A stretch of 64,000 nt of DNA from Paenibacillus sp. CF384. GTDB lineage: Bacteria > Bacillota > Bacilli > Paenibacillales > Paenibacillaceae. Below the pieces are notes generated by a model. That model searched no databases, had not been told where the DNA came from, and saw nothing but the letters and a program-made list of their open reading frames with translations. Below are positions 1-10,202 of this stretch, in pieces; position 1 is the stretch's first letter, and every line of letters starts with the position of its first letter. Location of the stretch: positions 1 through 64,000 of the forward strand of contig NZ_FNNV01000020.1 in NCBI RefSeq assembly GCF_900106745.1. The letters are read 5' to 3'. A program made the position numbers and the translations under genes.

Positions 1-130
1 GCTTTGTAGCTCTGAAAATGGATGTGTTCTACTTCCATTCTTAACCTACGACTTGAAGCAAATACGGGGCTGTTTTTACGTTCATCATAGCTAGAAAATT
101 GTTCATCCGTCCATCTTAATGACGCTGCTC

Positions 131-2152
131 TCAAGACGGGACTTCGGAGGCTTCTCCAATTATATGGATACTTGCACAGCGCTGATGATGAAAGTCTGTT
201 GAAATTCCTAACGTTCTGGCTGGAAAGACCACTTCAATTTTCTCTCCCGGCAAACACTCGTAGGTTAACGCTGCTCCATGAACATCCACTTGAATATGAA
301 GTCGGTTGTCCATTCTAGACACATGAAGATCAAAGTTTCTTCCGAAGGCTCTAATGGAACGAAGGTTCATGGTGGGCCCCTCAGCAGGAAGCTGCGGGGC
401 GCATGTGAAGGAATCTAGACCCGTCGGCTTGATGCCAAATACCCCTTCTGTAAAGATTCGACAATATAAGGCGCTCTCTGCGGATAAATGTCTCTGGTTG
501 CCTTCGGGAAACGCTTCAACCGCATAAGGGACATGGTCCCCGAGAAGCCTTCTTCTCGAATAGGCTTTCAGATATTGGTGGGATTGCTCGACCTCTCCCG
601 CCATGAATGTCGCTTGAAATCCGTATAGCGTAGAGCGATCCCAGAACGTCTTGTCTCCCGACTGCGTGGCAAGACCATCAATCGTCCACAGATTAGGCGA
701 ATATAGCGCGTTAACCGTGCCCTCTTGTCGATCCATGATTCCCATGGTCAGAGGCAGACAAATCCAAGAGCGTAATTTATCATTGCCTTCGTAATAACGA
801 TAGGTTTCGTATCCATCAACTGTTGCGCCGAAATAACGTTCTATCGCTTGTCTTAACTGTACTGCTTCCGAACTATATTGTTCTTCGATCGTTTCGTCAC
901 TCAGAGATCGAGCTAATTTAGACGCCGCACATAACGCCCCGTAGTAGAGGGAAGAAGTAGAGAGATTCGCTTGCCCAGTAGGAAATCTACCTTCAAGCTC
1001 ATCCGAGTCTGATGCAACCACCCCATCCGTCGTTAGCTTGCGTTTGCAGTATTCCAAACACCACTGAATCGCCGGCCACAGTTCTTGAGCAATTGACGAG
1101 TCTCCCTGCGCAAGCGTAAATAACGAGGCTCCATAAGCATACATGGCCGCATCTCCCCGGTCCCCGGCACCTTCCCATATGTCCACACCTTCCGCAATGA
1201 TTGAGGATGGAATCGGTGAGTAATCAGGCCCCATGAATGCGCGATATAAACGGTAGCAGTTTAAGGACGCCTCAATTGCGGCACTGTCTCCCAGGTAGGG
1301 AAAGAACGGACCCACATACTCCGCTTGATCATTGGCCCAGATCGCAGCATAATAGTTTCCGCCTCCCGGTCCGTGCATGAGACCGCCTTTTGTAGCGAAT
1401 ATGCTCTCCGATGCCCGCAGCTTAGCAAAATCAAACATTTGGTTCAGCACGGGATCCGGCGTTTCAAGCTGCAGACTGGAACGGATCCGACTTACGAATG
1501 CTGCTCGCTTCGCCTCTTCTTCTTCCCCGCTGCAGACCGGAACCGATTCAAGCAGCTTTCTTCCGCTGATCGTCAAATAGAAGGATAGCTTCTCTGCCGG
1601 TTGTAAGGTAACTTTGGAAGGTGCATCGTGGCTAACATCAAGTACATAGATCCCATAAACGCCTCTTCGGGTGATCGTATTCGTTAGCGGAGCTATCTCA
1701 ATCGTCATGGACTGCTCCGATTCGTTAACAACCGTGTATTTCTCCATTGCCGCGCTGTAATCCGTGGTTGGAAAGAGCACATGTTCGATTCGAAGGTTGT
1801 TGTCTGTCCGACTCTTAATGGCCAGCATGCCATTAAACGTTACTTCGTACGGTTTCTCCGATTGAACTCGCTCACCGTTGATTGTGAACTCGGGGATAAT
1901 TTCCGCACCATACTCTTGAATTAAGCTGGCATGGGTATCATTAGGAATCGTCCGCAGCATGGGCCAGATAATGCCCCGTTTCAGTACCAGCTCTCCCTGA
2001 TGATCAATCCCATAATGGACGATCATCGATATTCGCTTGCCGCTCATTTCAATGTGATCATGGTGCGGAAGTCTATTATCAGGCTTGATATCCCATTTTA
2101 TCGTATGCTCACTGTTTAAGGACCAACGTTCGCCGATTTGAATCGTATGCAT
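131..2152 (-). CDS. Six-hairpin glycosidase-like protein
   Basis: About 674 residues with an N-terminal beta-sandwich-like part and a C-terminal part resembling the (alpha/alpha)6 glycosidase superfamily. The segments IWANDQAEYVGPFFP, DIWEGAGDRGDAAMY and DELEGRFPTGQANLS are rich in acidic and aromatic residues, as in the active-site cleft of such enzymes. No signal peptide is seen, so it probably acts in the cytoplasm on imported oligosaccharide. A GTG nine bases upstream is part of the ribosome site AGAGAGGTG, so the ATG at 2152 is preferred. It is a single gene with a cre site upstream, suggesting CcpA repression. The exact GH family and substrate cannot be told from the sequence. Confidence 0.6.
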   Translation of the reverse strand: MHTIQIGERWSLNSEHTIKWDIKPDNRLPHHDHIEMSGKRISMIVHYGIDHQGELVLKRGIIWPMLRTIPNDTHASLIQEYGAEIIPEFTINGERVQSEKPYEVTFNGMLAIKSRTDNNLRIEHVLFPTTDYSAAMEKYTVVNESEQSMTIEIAPLTNTITRRGVYGIYVLDVSHDAPSKVTLQPAEKLSFYLTISGRKLLESVPVCSGEEEEAKRAAFVSRIRSSLQLETPDPVLNQMFDFAKLRASESIFATKGGLMHGPGGGNYYAAIWANDQAEYVGPFFPYLGDSAAIEASLNCYRLYRAFMGPDYSPIPSSIIAEGVDIWEGAGDRGDAAMYAYGASLFTLAQGDSSIAQELWPAIQWCLEYCKRKLTTDGVVASDSDELEGRFPTGQANLSTSSLYYGALCAASKLARSLSDETIEEQYSSEAVQLRQAIERYFGATVDGYETYRYYEGNDKLRSWICLPLTMGIMDRQEGTVNALYSPNLWTIDGLATQSGDKTFWDRSTLYGFQATFMAGEVEQSHQYLKAYSRRRLLGDHVPYAVEAFPEGNQRHLSAESALYCRIFTEGVFGIKPTGLDSFTCAPQLPAEGPTMNLRSIRAFGRNFDLHVSRMDNRLHIQVDVHGAALTYECLPGEKIEVVFPARTLGISTDFHHQRCASIHIIGEASEVPS

Positions 2153-2252
2153 ATGAATCACCTCTCTAGGTTAATTACCCCTCTTATATTAGGGGACTTT
2201 GCGAGAATTGAGGATGTACATACCTTCACGGCATGTCTTTTTCATCACTGAA

Positions 2253-2266
2253 TGATAGCGTTTACA
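2253..2266 (-). promoter_or_regulatory. cre site (CcpA operator) upstream of glycosidase
   Basis: TGATAGCGTTTACA fits the Bacillus cre consensus TGWNANCGNTNWCA at every fixed position, and also fits when read on the other strand. It lies about 100 bp upstream of the glycosidase start at 2152, in the gap after the protease terminator. Function is inferred from the consensus. Confidence 0.7.
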
Positions 2267-2340
2267 GCAAAGAATATACCTGATAATTCATGAAATCGCT
2301 ATATAAAATAGAAGATTCCTGCCTCTGGGCACGCCCATAC

Positions 2341-2379
2341 AAAAAAAAAGGCAGGTTGACACTTTCGTGTCCGCCTGCC
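2341..2379 (-). terminator. Rho-independent terminator of the protease operon
   Basis: Arms GGCAGG (2350-2355) and CCTGCC (2374-2379) enclose an inner ACAC/GTGT stem. On the minus strand the hairpin is followed by nine T. It sits 54 bp after the stop of the SLH protease. Confidence 0.85.
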
Positions 2380-2432
2380 GATTTTCGTTTCAGTTGTCCG
2401 TTTACTAAAGAACTGCTCTTGCCTGTGAATCG

Positions 2433-5400
2433 TTAAATCAAGTGTCCAGCTGTAAGCAATTGATAAAGCACCTTCGCAGCAGCTTCGCGCGTAGTAGGCA
2501 GCGTTGGATCGAAGAACAGCTGTCCATGTTTCTCGACACCCTGCATCAAGCCTGCAGCAGTGACGGTTTGGATGCTTGCTTGCGAATATGCACCGAATTT
2601 AGATGCATCTGCGTAAGGTTTATCCGGTGTGCCGCTTGTTTGCTTAATATGCAGCAGCTTCACTGCTCTTGCGAGCATGACGGTCAGATCTTGACGTGTA
2701 ATTTGGTCATTCGGCTTGAACGCTCCGCCGCTGCCTGTGATTAGACCGGCTTTGTACGCAGCAATCACGTCTTGAGCGAACCAATCCGTGCCCTTCACGT
2801 CGCTGAACGGCGATGTTCCGGCCTGTTTATTCAAGCCGATTGCGTTCACCAGCATGGAAGTGAATTGCGCACGGGTTACGGCACTCTTCGGCGAGAATGT
2901 CGTGGCCGAGGTTCCGTTTAGAATAAATTTGTCGGCAAGCGTCTGGATTTGTGCTGCCGCCCATGACGATTTCGTATCCGTAAAGGATACCTTTCTTACT
3001 GCAACCGCGTAGACCGAGAATCCCGGACGTGTGATCGTTACGATCGTGCGGCCATCTGTCGTTTTGTTGAAGGTTGCCGGTACCGGATAAACGCTGCCGC
3101 CATCGGTATAAAGCGCGCCGGCATGGCTTGTATCGATCGCCGCATCGAGCAAGAATGCTCTGCGGACGCCTTGATCCGGCTGTAGGACAACCGGCGTCTT
3201 CACGCCATTGGAGAGCGAATAAGCTTCGAATGCATATGGCGTTCCGAGAACGGATGTATCGGCATAACCTTTGGCAAATACGGATTTGCTGTCTGCCGAC
3301 GGCTTGATTTCAAGAATAAACTTGGCATCCGTGCCGACAGCTTTCAATACGGACACAGGGATGGATACCGAAGCATCCTTCCAGGTAAATGCGACGACGC
3401 TTCCTTCAGCCGCTGATTGCAGCAGCTTCACTTGCGCGTCCGTCAAGACGAGCTGCGCGTTTGAAGATGTCACATTGCCCGAAGCTGCATTGACGCTGAC
3501 TACGACCGGAGCGCCTTTGGCATCGTCCAGCGCCTTTTGAAGATCGGCATCCGTTACCGTGATGGCCGCTGTATCTCCTTGCTGAACGGCAGCGCCGGTG
3601 ACCGATGCCAATTTCCCATTGGCTGGTACGACTGCATTCAGTGTTTCCGACACGGCTGCTTCGGTAGGTACGCCGCCACCGAAACCGCCGTCTGTACCAC
3701 CGTGACCGCCGTGACCACCGGTTTCTCCTTCGCCACCGCCAGCGCCTCCGCCGTCACCTGGGTCCGACGGATCCGTTGGAATATCGTTGCTTCCATCGCC
3801 ATCGTCGACGACGATCATCGTGCCGGCCGATTGTACTTTTTTCACTTCGTTATATTCATCGAATTGGGCCACGACCAGATCGAGCACATACTTGCCTTCT
3901 GGCAGCTTCTGGATGATGTCAAACCCATTCTCGTCGACGGTCTCGCTGCTGTAACCGCCGTCAATCTTCTCGAACTTCAGTTCCCCTGTAGGCAGCGGGT
4001 TCAATTTGGTCAATTCCTCATCGCTGTCGTACATATAAGCCAACGTACCGACATATTCCTCGTCGAGGTTATAAACGTTGATTGCCGCATAGTTCATGTC
4101 GCCATCGGCCAGCGTGGCCGACACGTCGATCGGTTGATCCGGCGTAATGCGTTGGCTGGACAAAGTCAGATCCCGCAATGCCAAATTGTTGTTCTCATCG
4201 TCGCCGACATGGATGACAAACGGAAGGTGCAGTGTCGGCAGCCCGTCGGCTTCCAATCTGATTTCTCCCTCATAAACGCCATCGATCTCTTCGTCCTTGG
4301 CTTTCGCCGAAAGCGTGAACGGTTGGCTCGACAAGGCATCCGCCGTAATCGTGCTTCCATTGGCATCCAGCCCGCCAAGTTCCACTTCGATATTGGTGAC
4401 ATCTGGCGTATCCATTGGGTTTGTTGGATCGGACGTTACGTTGTCATGCATAAGTACAGAAGCCGTGTACGTGACAGATGCTTCCGATAGATTCTTCACG
4501 CGCAGCGGCTTCGTCAGTGCTTCAGCCCCAGGCTCTAGCGTGCCGAAGCTCAAGCTGCTTGCTTCGCTGGCAATGACGTTCTCGTTTAATTGCTCATCGT
4601 AAATCTTAATCTCGTCCATCGCTTCCACGATGGCCGGCGTTTCGATCGCATCGGCTACGTCGGCCCGTCCGGCGCCTTGCGAGTACACATCGTACTGCGT
4701 ACCTTCTAAGTCGTGAATGGTATCCGACGTATTGGCAAGCGCTGCACGCACGTCGCGAGGCGTCCATTCCGGATGTTGTTGTTTCATCAGAGCAGCCAAA
4801 CCCGCGATATGCGGCGCAGCCATGCTCGTACCGCTGATGCGGTAGTACGCCGTCTTATAGCTAGGCACCGGATAACCGAATTCTTTTTCTCCGTATGCTG
4901 GCCACGTCGAGAGGATGTTTACGCCCGGTGCGCTGATATCGGGTTTAATGCCGTAATTCCCGTCCGAGTTCGGACCGCGCGAGCTGAAATCGGCGATTTG
5001 GTCGCCGGGAACGACAGTCTCCGGGAAATCCGCTCCAAAGGTGAATTTAACGTCTTTATCGTCGTTAGCTGGATCAATTATCCGCTTCGCAAGCGCTCTT
5101 CCTTCAAGTCCGGACATATCGAACGTTGGTAAGAAATCGCTGTTCTCGCCCAAGTAGGCGACCGAACCGATCTTGCCGTCCCGCCCCTCAATATGCTCGG
5201 ACAAATCGGCTTCCGCCGTTCCGTTCAACGCGTTGCCGTTAAACAATATGACCGCTTTGGCCTTTCTTTCCCTAGCAATCTTAATCTTATCTACGAAAGA
5301 CAAGGTACCGCGAGAGATGAGAACAACTTTGCCTTCGACATCTACGTCGTAGTCACCATAATCACCTAATCCTACGTATACGGCGTCAAACGTTTGACCG

Positions 5401-6830
5401 CCCAGGTAATTGTTGAAGTCCGATGCGCCATTCGGCCAAGCAATCGCATCGAGTGAAGTAGCAGCAGCCTGCGGCTCTAGTGATTCTTCCACCGCTTGAA
5501 CTTCTTGAGCATCTTGAGGCTCTTGAGATTCTTGCGGCTCTTGAGCATCTGGCACCGGCGGCTCTTCCGTCTTCGTCACGAACGACTCCGCGAAGCTGCC
5601 GCTGAAATGGCTGCTCACGCTCGTTGCCGCGGCAACCGAAATGCCCAGCTGCGCGCTGGCAGGCGAACCCATGGAATAATAATAATAAGGGTTGCCGGCC
5701 GCATTGCCGTTTGCAACGACCGCGATTACGCCGGAGAGAACGGCGTTGTTAACCGCGATGGAATCCGGTGAATTCGGACTTTTCTCCATATCGGAACCAA
5801 GAGACATGTTGATGACGTCCATATGGTCTTCGATGGCATGCTCGATGCCGTCGATTACTTCTGCCGACGATCCCGTCACGTTAACTTGGTACGTAATCGG
5901 GTCCAGTTTCGCACCCAGCACTTTATAGGAATGCAGCTCCGCCTCATAGGCGATGCCTTTCTGTACGATATCGGAGCCTTCTTGGGCCGCGCGTCCTACG
6001 ATCGTACCGGAGACATGCGTACCATGCTCAGATCCGGGAAAGTTATATCCGATATCCGGAAGATCCTCGTACGGGTCGTTATCTTTGTTGACGGAATCAT
6101 AACCCCCCTTATATGCATCCTTCAGATCCGGGTGAAGATAATCGACGCCCGTATCAATGACGCCAACCTTCACGCCTTTGCCCGTCCATCCTTTTGTCCA
6201 AGCAACATCCGCACCGATCTGTTTGATCGGATTAATATCATAGTATCCTACAGCTGCGCCATCAACATCGAATTCAGGCGTTGCTGCCAGGGGAATCGGA
6301 AAATAAGTCCTGTTTTTACTGATCGCCTTGACGCCGCTCATCTGGGCCAGTTTCGGAATTTGATTGGCAGTGATGGTCACTTCCATCCCGTTCAGCACCG
6401 TATCGTATTGATAGTTTACGGTCATCGCCACGCCTTTGCTGCTGGCGGTGCTTAAGAAGGAAGCATGCTCCTTCTTAATCGCTTGCGCCGCTGCATCCGG
6501 GGAGAACGAGCGTCTCGTCAACTCCGATGCATACTTCGCGACGGAAATCGGCTGCGAGCTTAACTGTACGATGACGTTGATCTTTGCATTGGACGTCGTA
6601 TCCAGGTCCGAATCAATCGTAGCCGGACCTGTGCTGCTGGCCGCCGTTAATGCTTGCAGCGCAGCCAGGTTCGATTTCAGCGCAGCCGGAAACAGCGGGC
6701 TGCTTGGATTTATTACATCGGCAAGTGTCGCTTTCGCTTCTGCCGAAGCCGTGATACCACTGAAGGGCGACGTTACGAGCAGCGCAGCGCTAAGAAGCGC
6801 GACGGATCTTTTAACCAATAGATTAGCCAC
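2433..6830 (-). CDS. Secreted S8 subtilisin-like protease with PA insert and C-terminal SLH domains
   Basis: Residues are counted from an upstream in-frame ATG at 6845. A signal peptide (about 6-36) is followed by an I9-type propeptide (90-185). The subtilase domain has an intact triad: D231 (VIDTG), H274 (HGTHVSG) and S674 (GTSMAAP), with N381 as oxyanion residue. A PA-type insert (about 465-600) follows a Glu/Gln/Pro-rich linker (426-458). Later parts are beta-sandwich-like, then a Gly-rich linker (about 1025-1065) and three SLH repeats to the end, which would bind it to the secondary cell-wall polymer. The ATG at 6845 has almost no space after its AGGA; GTG at 6830 lies about nine bases after ATGAGGA and begins a better signal peptide, so it is preferred. 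It lies downstream of the pseudoprotease in one operon. Confidence 0.93.
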   Translation of the reverse strand: MANLLVKRSVALLSAALLVTSPFSGITASAEAKATLADVINPSSPLFPAALKSNLAALQALTAASSTGPATIDSDLDTTSNAKINVIVQLSSQPISVAKYASELTRRSFSPDAAAQAIKKEHASFLSTASSKGVAMTVNYQYDTVLNGMEVTITANQIPKLAQMSGVKAISKNRTYFPIPLAATPEFDVDGAAVGYYDINPIKQIGADVAWTKGWTGKGVKVGVIDTGVDYLHPDLKDAYKGGYDSVNKDNDPYEDLPDIGYNFPGSEHGTHVSGTIVGRAAQEGSDIVQKGIAYEAELHSYKVLGAKLDPITYQVNVTGSSAEVIDGIEHAIEDHMDVINMSLGSDMEKSPNSPDSIAVNNAVLSGVIAVVANGNAAGNPYYYYSMGSPASAQLGISVAAATSVSSHFSGSFAESFVTKTEEPPVPDAQEPQESQEPQDAQEVQAVEESLEPQAAATSLDAIAWPNGASDFNNYLGGQTFDAVYVGLGDYGDYDVDVEGKVVLISRGTLSFVDKIKIARERKAKAVILFNGNALNGTAEADLSEHIEGRDGKIGSVAYLGENSDFLPTFDMSGLEGRALAKRIIDPANDDKDVKFTFGADFPETVVPGDQIADFSSRGPNSDGNYGIKPDISAPGVNILSTWPAYGEKEFGYPVPSYKTAYYRISGTSMAAPHIAGLAALMKQQHPEWTPRDVRAALANTSDTIHDLEGTQYDVYSQGAGRADVADAIETPAIVEAMDEIKIYDEQLNENVIASEASSLSFGTLEPGAEALTKPLRVKNLSEASVTYTASVLMHDNVTSDPTNPMDTPDVTNIEVELGGLDANGSTITADALSSQPFTLSAKAKDEEIDGVYEGEIRLEADGLPTLHLPFVIHVGDDENNNLALRDLTLSSQRITPDQPIDVSATLADGDMNYAAINVYNLDEEYVGTLAYMYDSDEELTKLNPLPTGELKFEKIDGGYSSETVDENGFDIIQKLPEGKYVLDLVVAQFDEYNEVKKVQSAGTMIVVDDGDGSNDIPTDPSDPGDGGGAGGGEGETGGHGGHGGTDGGFGGGVPTEAAVSETLNAVVPANGKLASVTGAAVQQGDTAAITVTDADLQKALDDAKGAPVVVSVNAASGNVTSSNAQLVLTDAQVKLLQSAAEGSVVAFTWKDASVSIPVSVLKAVGTDAKFILEIKPSADSKSVFAKGYADTSVLGTPYAFEAYSLSNGVKTPVVLQPDQGVRRAFLLDAAIDTSHAGALYTDGGSVYPVPATFNKTTDGRTIVTITRPGFSVYAVAVRKVSFTDTKSSWAAAQIQTLADKFILNGTSATTFSPKSAVTRAQFTSMLVNAIGLNKQAGTSPFSDVKGTDWFAQDVIAAYKAGLITGSGGAFKPNDQITRQDLTVMLARAVKLLHIKQTSGTPDKPYADASKFGAYSQASIQTVTAAGLMQGVEKHGQLFFDPTLPTTREAAAKVLYQLLTAGHLI

Positions 6831-6872
6831 GTGGTGATTCCTCATTTCCTATGAAAAGTATGAGCCGGTCCA

Positions 6873-9800
6873 TTACTTCGTAATTGATATCGCATCCACC
6901 GAGATGACCGTTCCGGTTGACAACGGATTCTTCGCGCCTGCATGGACTATCTTGATTGTATGTGCGCCTGGTGCAAGCTGATTCGATTCGAATACCGCCG
7001 TGCGATACGAAGTTGCTGCGCGGTACATATCAATTCCGGACGAAACCAGTACGTCGTCGATATAAATATCCGCCATGCCTCGGTCGCTGCCGACAATGGC
7101 ATACAGCTTCACCTGAGTGCCTTGGAATTTCGCCTTCGCATAGTTGCCTGTTTTAGTCGTATATTTTGCCGAACCTCCAAAATGCTTCATGCTGTAGTTC
7201 GTCGCCCACAAGCCGGAGTATTTGAAGGCGTAATCGTTATCCTGAATCAATTGCGCAACGTTGAACGCATCTACGTTAATAAACGTCTTATTCGATTTAG
7301 CAGCCGCAGGATCGCGTTCGCCCGTCCATGCAATTTGGATCACATGCTTTCCGAGAGGAAGGCTTTTTTCAAAAATGATCTGCTTGTTCAGCGACGATTT
7401 ACTGTAGAGCGAAGGCGATGCGACTTTCGAACCGTCTAGATAAACGTCCGCAATCCCTTGATTTACGTTTTTGGAACCGATCCAGGAGAAATAGCTGCCA
7501 ACGAAAGCAAATTCTACGCTGCCGAATGCGTTGATTTCTTTCTTGGTTCCTTCCGTGTACATGCTGTCATTCACCTTTGCCCACGGACCGCTGAATACAA
7601 GCGATTTATTCGTATCGTTATAGCCGCCAAGCTGATTGTTGGTTTGAACGGATAATTGGTATGCGCCGCTGCCTCTATAGGCATATGCGTTCAAATAATA
7701 CGTACCGCTCTCCGTCACCTTGTAATTGATCGACTCCGTGGAGGTTTTGTCATACTCCGAGAACACGAGCAGATTCTCTGTCGAATTAACGGTAGTGGCA
7801 TTAGGAGCATACAGATACAGATCGAAGTCCGTGCCTTTGTCGCCTGTCATGGAGAAGTTGATCGTTTCCCCGGCATGAAGTTCGACGGCATACACGTCGT
7901 TCACATCCGTGCTTTCATTCAGATTGTTCGTTGTGCTGTCGCTTACCAAAGGCGTACCCGGAATCTCATCGTCGGAGAGCGCTTGATAGGCGTTGATCAT
8001 TCGTCCGCTTGCGACTCGGCCTGACAGCGAGCTTAACTGGGTACCGCTGTTCACGATGCGCTGCTTGATCGCCTGCGCGCTTAGCGAAGGCTCCTGACTA
8101 AGTACCAATGCAGCTGTTCCTGCTGCATTCGCAGCCGCCATTGCAGTGCCCCGCCCATGCGTATAGCTGCTACCGTTGAAATCCCTCGTAATGTTGATCA
8201 AATCGATTTTTGTAATCGAAGGATCTCTGGAGATCAAATAGTTGTAGCTGTCTTTATCCTCGTCCAAAGGATACGTTTCTCCCTCGTAAATCGTACCTTT
8301 AACGCCGACAGCCTTGCTGTAGAAGTACTGCTCGATGAAAGCCAAGTGCAGCTCGTCTTTCACGAAAGGCGAGTCGATAATGCTGGATTCCTCACCGCCG
8401 CCGTATTCCGTCGGTCCGTTGAGCACGTTCGATCCCGTAAGCAGCAGATGCCCGCCGCCGTTTAGATAGTCTGTTAGATTCTTCTGATCGTTCACCGTCA
8501 AATTGGAGACGTACCACCGGTCCGCCATGCCCGTGAACCAAATAACCGCGTCGTAGCCGCTTTGCATTTTCGCGAGCGTCGGTCCGTCTCCGCCGTCAGG
8601 CGTGGATTGCACGATTTCTACACCGGGATAATCCTCTAGCAGATCGGTATATTTCTTTAATTTGCTGGTACTTGGAAGCTCTGTGTAATTCGAAAGATCA
8701 TCCTGCACGAGAAGAACTTTCTGTCCGGCATTGGATTTGGAAACGCCAAGATATTCCATCGCTTTATCGAAAGCTTCTTGACGATAGTTTTCGTCCTCTT
8801 CCTCGTCGTCCAGAATGTTCTCAAAGCCGATTCCGTTGAAGATCGCCTTCGCGCCGGATACGGGATCGTGAAGCTCAGCCGACAACCCGGGGTTCTCCAC
8901 CGGAGCAGTCGTAGCAATCGCTTCTCCGGGCGCAGCCACATCGATCGACTCGTAGCCATAATTGGCATCGAACAGCAAATGTCCTTCATTATCGATCGAC
9001 GTAACCGAGAGTACGTTATCGAGACCGAAGGAAGATGGATAATAAGGAATGCCGTCCGCATTCACGCCATAATCGCCGGCAGGCGTTACAAACAGCATGG
9101 AAGAAGCCTGCATGGCGTCTTTCAGAGCTTGGCTGTAATCAAACAATCCGGCATTAATGTCGGCGATCTTCGCGCCGTTGTCCTCCGCGAATTCAATGGC
9201 CTTGATCAGATCGGATAGGTAGCCGTATTCTTCTCCGATATACTTAATCGGCATGATCTTCACGTTCGGCGCGATGCCTGCGATTCCGATTCCGTTATCC
9301 GTCGCGCCTGCAATAATGCCGGCTACCGCCGTAGCGTGCGAATGCAAATCGAGGTCTTTATAAACGCTGTTGTTGTTCTCGGCGAAATTCCAGCCGTGTA
9401 CGTCGTCTGCATAGCCATTGTTGTCATTGTCCTTTTGATCGTTACCGGCTGTTTCTCCCGGATTCGTCCAAATACTATTCACGAGGTCCGGATGGTCGAT
9501 TTGAAGGCCGGTATCGATGACCGCAACGACAACTTTCGCGCTGCCTTTCGTAATGGTCCAAGCTTCAGGGGCTTGGATATCGAGTCCAGGAACGCCTGGG
9601 TATCCTTCTTGGTAAGGATTGTTATAGTTCCACGGAGGCGTCTGTCCCGTATTGTGAAGCCCCCATTGTTTCTCGAAATAGGTGTCATTCGGTAGTGAGG
9701 GGGAAGGGGCGGCCAGCGATTCGATCGTCTTCTGAAGACGCTCTTCCGACTTGCCGGAGGAATAGATCTTTCGGTCAGGCTCGGCGTACAGCACGTTCGG

Positions 9801-10202
9801 ATCCTTGTTCAGCTTCTCTAGCAGCTGTTTCATATCTGAAGGCACCGATACCTTTACAAGAGTAGCGTCGATGTCCGCCAGCTTGCTGCTGCTCTTCATC
9901 GTGCTGGATGTCAGAATCGAAGCTGCTGTCGTACTGAAGCCTTTCTTGTACTTCACGATAATTCGATCCGTGTCATTCAACGAATCGTCAGTCATAGGCG
10001 CTGCCGGCTTTACCGCGTCATCCGGCTTTCCCGTCGCAGGAGCGATTTCAACGATTGTGTCTTTTGGTGCATGTTCCACCGTCCACGTGCTTTTCTTAGC
10101 TTTCGCCCCTTCCGCATGTACAAAAGCGGGGCTGACCGAACCAATCACGAGCGAAGCGAAGGCCGTGACCGCTAGCGACTTCATTACCTGTTCTCTTTTC
10201 AA
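6873..10202 (-). CDS. Secreted subtilase-fold pseudoprotease with amidotransferase-like insert, PPC and two C-terminal repeats
   Basis: 1109 residues starting at TTG, eight bases after AGGAGG. Order: signal peptide (about 1-30), propeptide-like region (80-148), subtilase fold with D230 (VIDTG) and H289 (HATAVAG). The position of the catalytic serine is A687 (RGTAMAAA in place of GTSMAAP; codon GCA at 8142-8144), and the oxyanion asparagine is D377 (TPAGDYG). About 240 residues are inserted between the APG motif (424-426) and A687; this part has an alpha/beta look (YDAVIWFTG, GGGHLLLTG) like class I amidotransferase-type domains. A PPC domain (about 780-865) and two related repeats of about 115 residues follow. 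Loss of both residues predicts no proteolysis. The active protease begins 42 bp downstream, so the two are probably made together. Confidence 0.9.
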   Translation of the reverse strand: MKREQVMKSLAVTAFASLVIGSVSPAFVHAEGAKAKKSTWTVEHAPKDTIVEIAPATGKPDDAVKPAAPMTDDSLNDTDRIIVKYKKGFSTTAASILTSSTMKSSSKLADIDATLVKVSVPSDMKQLLEKLNKDPNVLYAEPDRKIYSSGKSEERLQKTIESLAAPSPSLPNDTYFEKQWGLHNTGQTPPWNYNNPYQEGYPGVPGLDIQAPEAWTITKGSAKVVVAVIDTGLQIDHPDLVNSIWTNPGETAGNDQKDNDNNGYADDVHGWNFAENNNSVYKDLDLHSHATAVAGIIAGATDNGIGIAGIAPNVKIMPIKYIGEEYGYLSDLIKAIEFAEDNGAKIADINAGLFDYSQALKDAMQASSMLFVTPAGDYGVNADGIPYYPSSFGLDNVLSVTSIDNEGHLLFDANYGYESIDVAAPGEAIATTAPVENPGLSAELHDPVSGAKAIFNGIGFENILDDEEEDENYRQEAFDKAMEYLGVSKSNAGQKVLLVQDDLSNYTELPSTSKLKKYTDLLEDYPGVEIVQSTPDGGDGPTLAKMQSGYDAVIWFTGMADRWYVSNLTVNDQKNLTDYLNGGGHLLLTGSNVLNGPTEYGGGEESSIIDSPFVKDELHLAFIEQYFYSKAVGVKGTIYEGETYPLDEDKDSYNYLISRDPSITKIDLINITRDFNGSSYTHGRGTAMAAANAAGTAALVLSQEPSLSAQAIKQRIVNSGTQLSSLSGRVASGRMINAYQALSDDEIPGTPLVSDSTTNNLNESTDVNDVYAVELHAGETINFSMTGDKGTDFDLYLYAPNATTVNSTENLLVFSEYDKTSTESINYKVTESGTYYLNAYAYRGSGAYQLSVQTNNQLGGYNDTNKSLVFSGPWAKVNDSMYTEGTKKEINAFGSVEFAFVGSYFSWIGSKNVNQGIADVYLDGSKVASPSLYSKSSLNKQIIFEKSLPLGKHVIQIAWTGERDPAAAKSNKTFINVDAFNVAQLIQDNDYAFKYSGLWATNYSMKHFGGSAKYTTKTGNYAKAKFQGTQVKLYAIVGSDRGMADIYIDDVLVSSGIDMYRAATSYRTAVFESNQLAPGAHTIKIVHAGAKNPLSTGTVISVDAISITK

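Noticed and set aside
3700-3800. Gly/His-rich coding stretch in the SLH protease as a possible frameshift
   Set aside because: The frame stays open and SLH repeats continue in frame downstream; it is a linker.
3537-4490. 317-codon open frame opposite the SLH protease
   Set aside because: Antisense shadow of a well-supported protease gene, no ribosome site.
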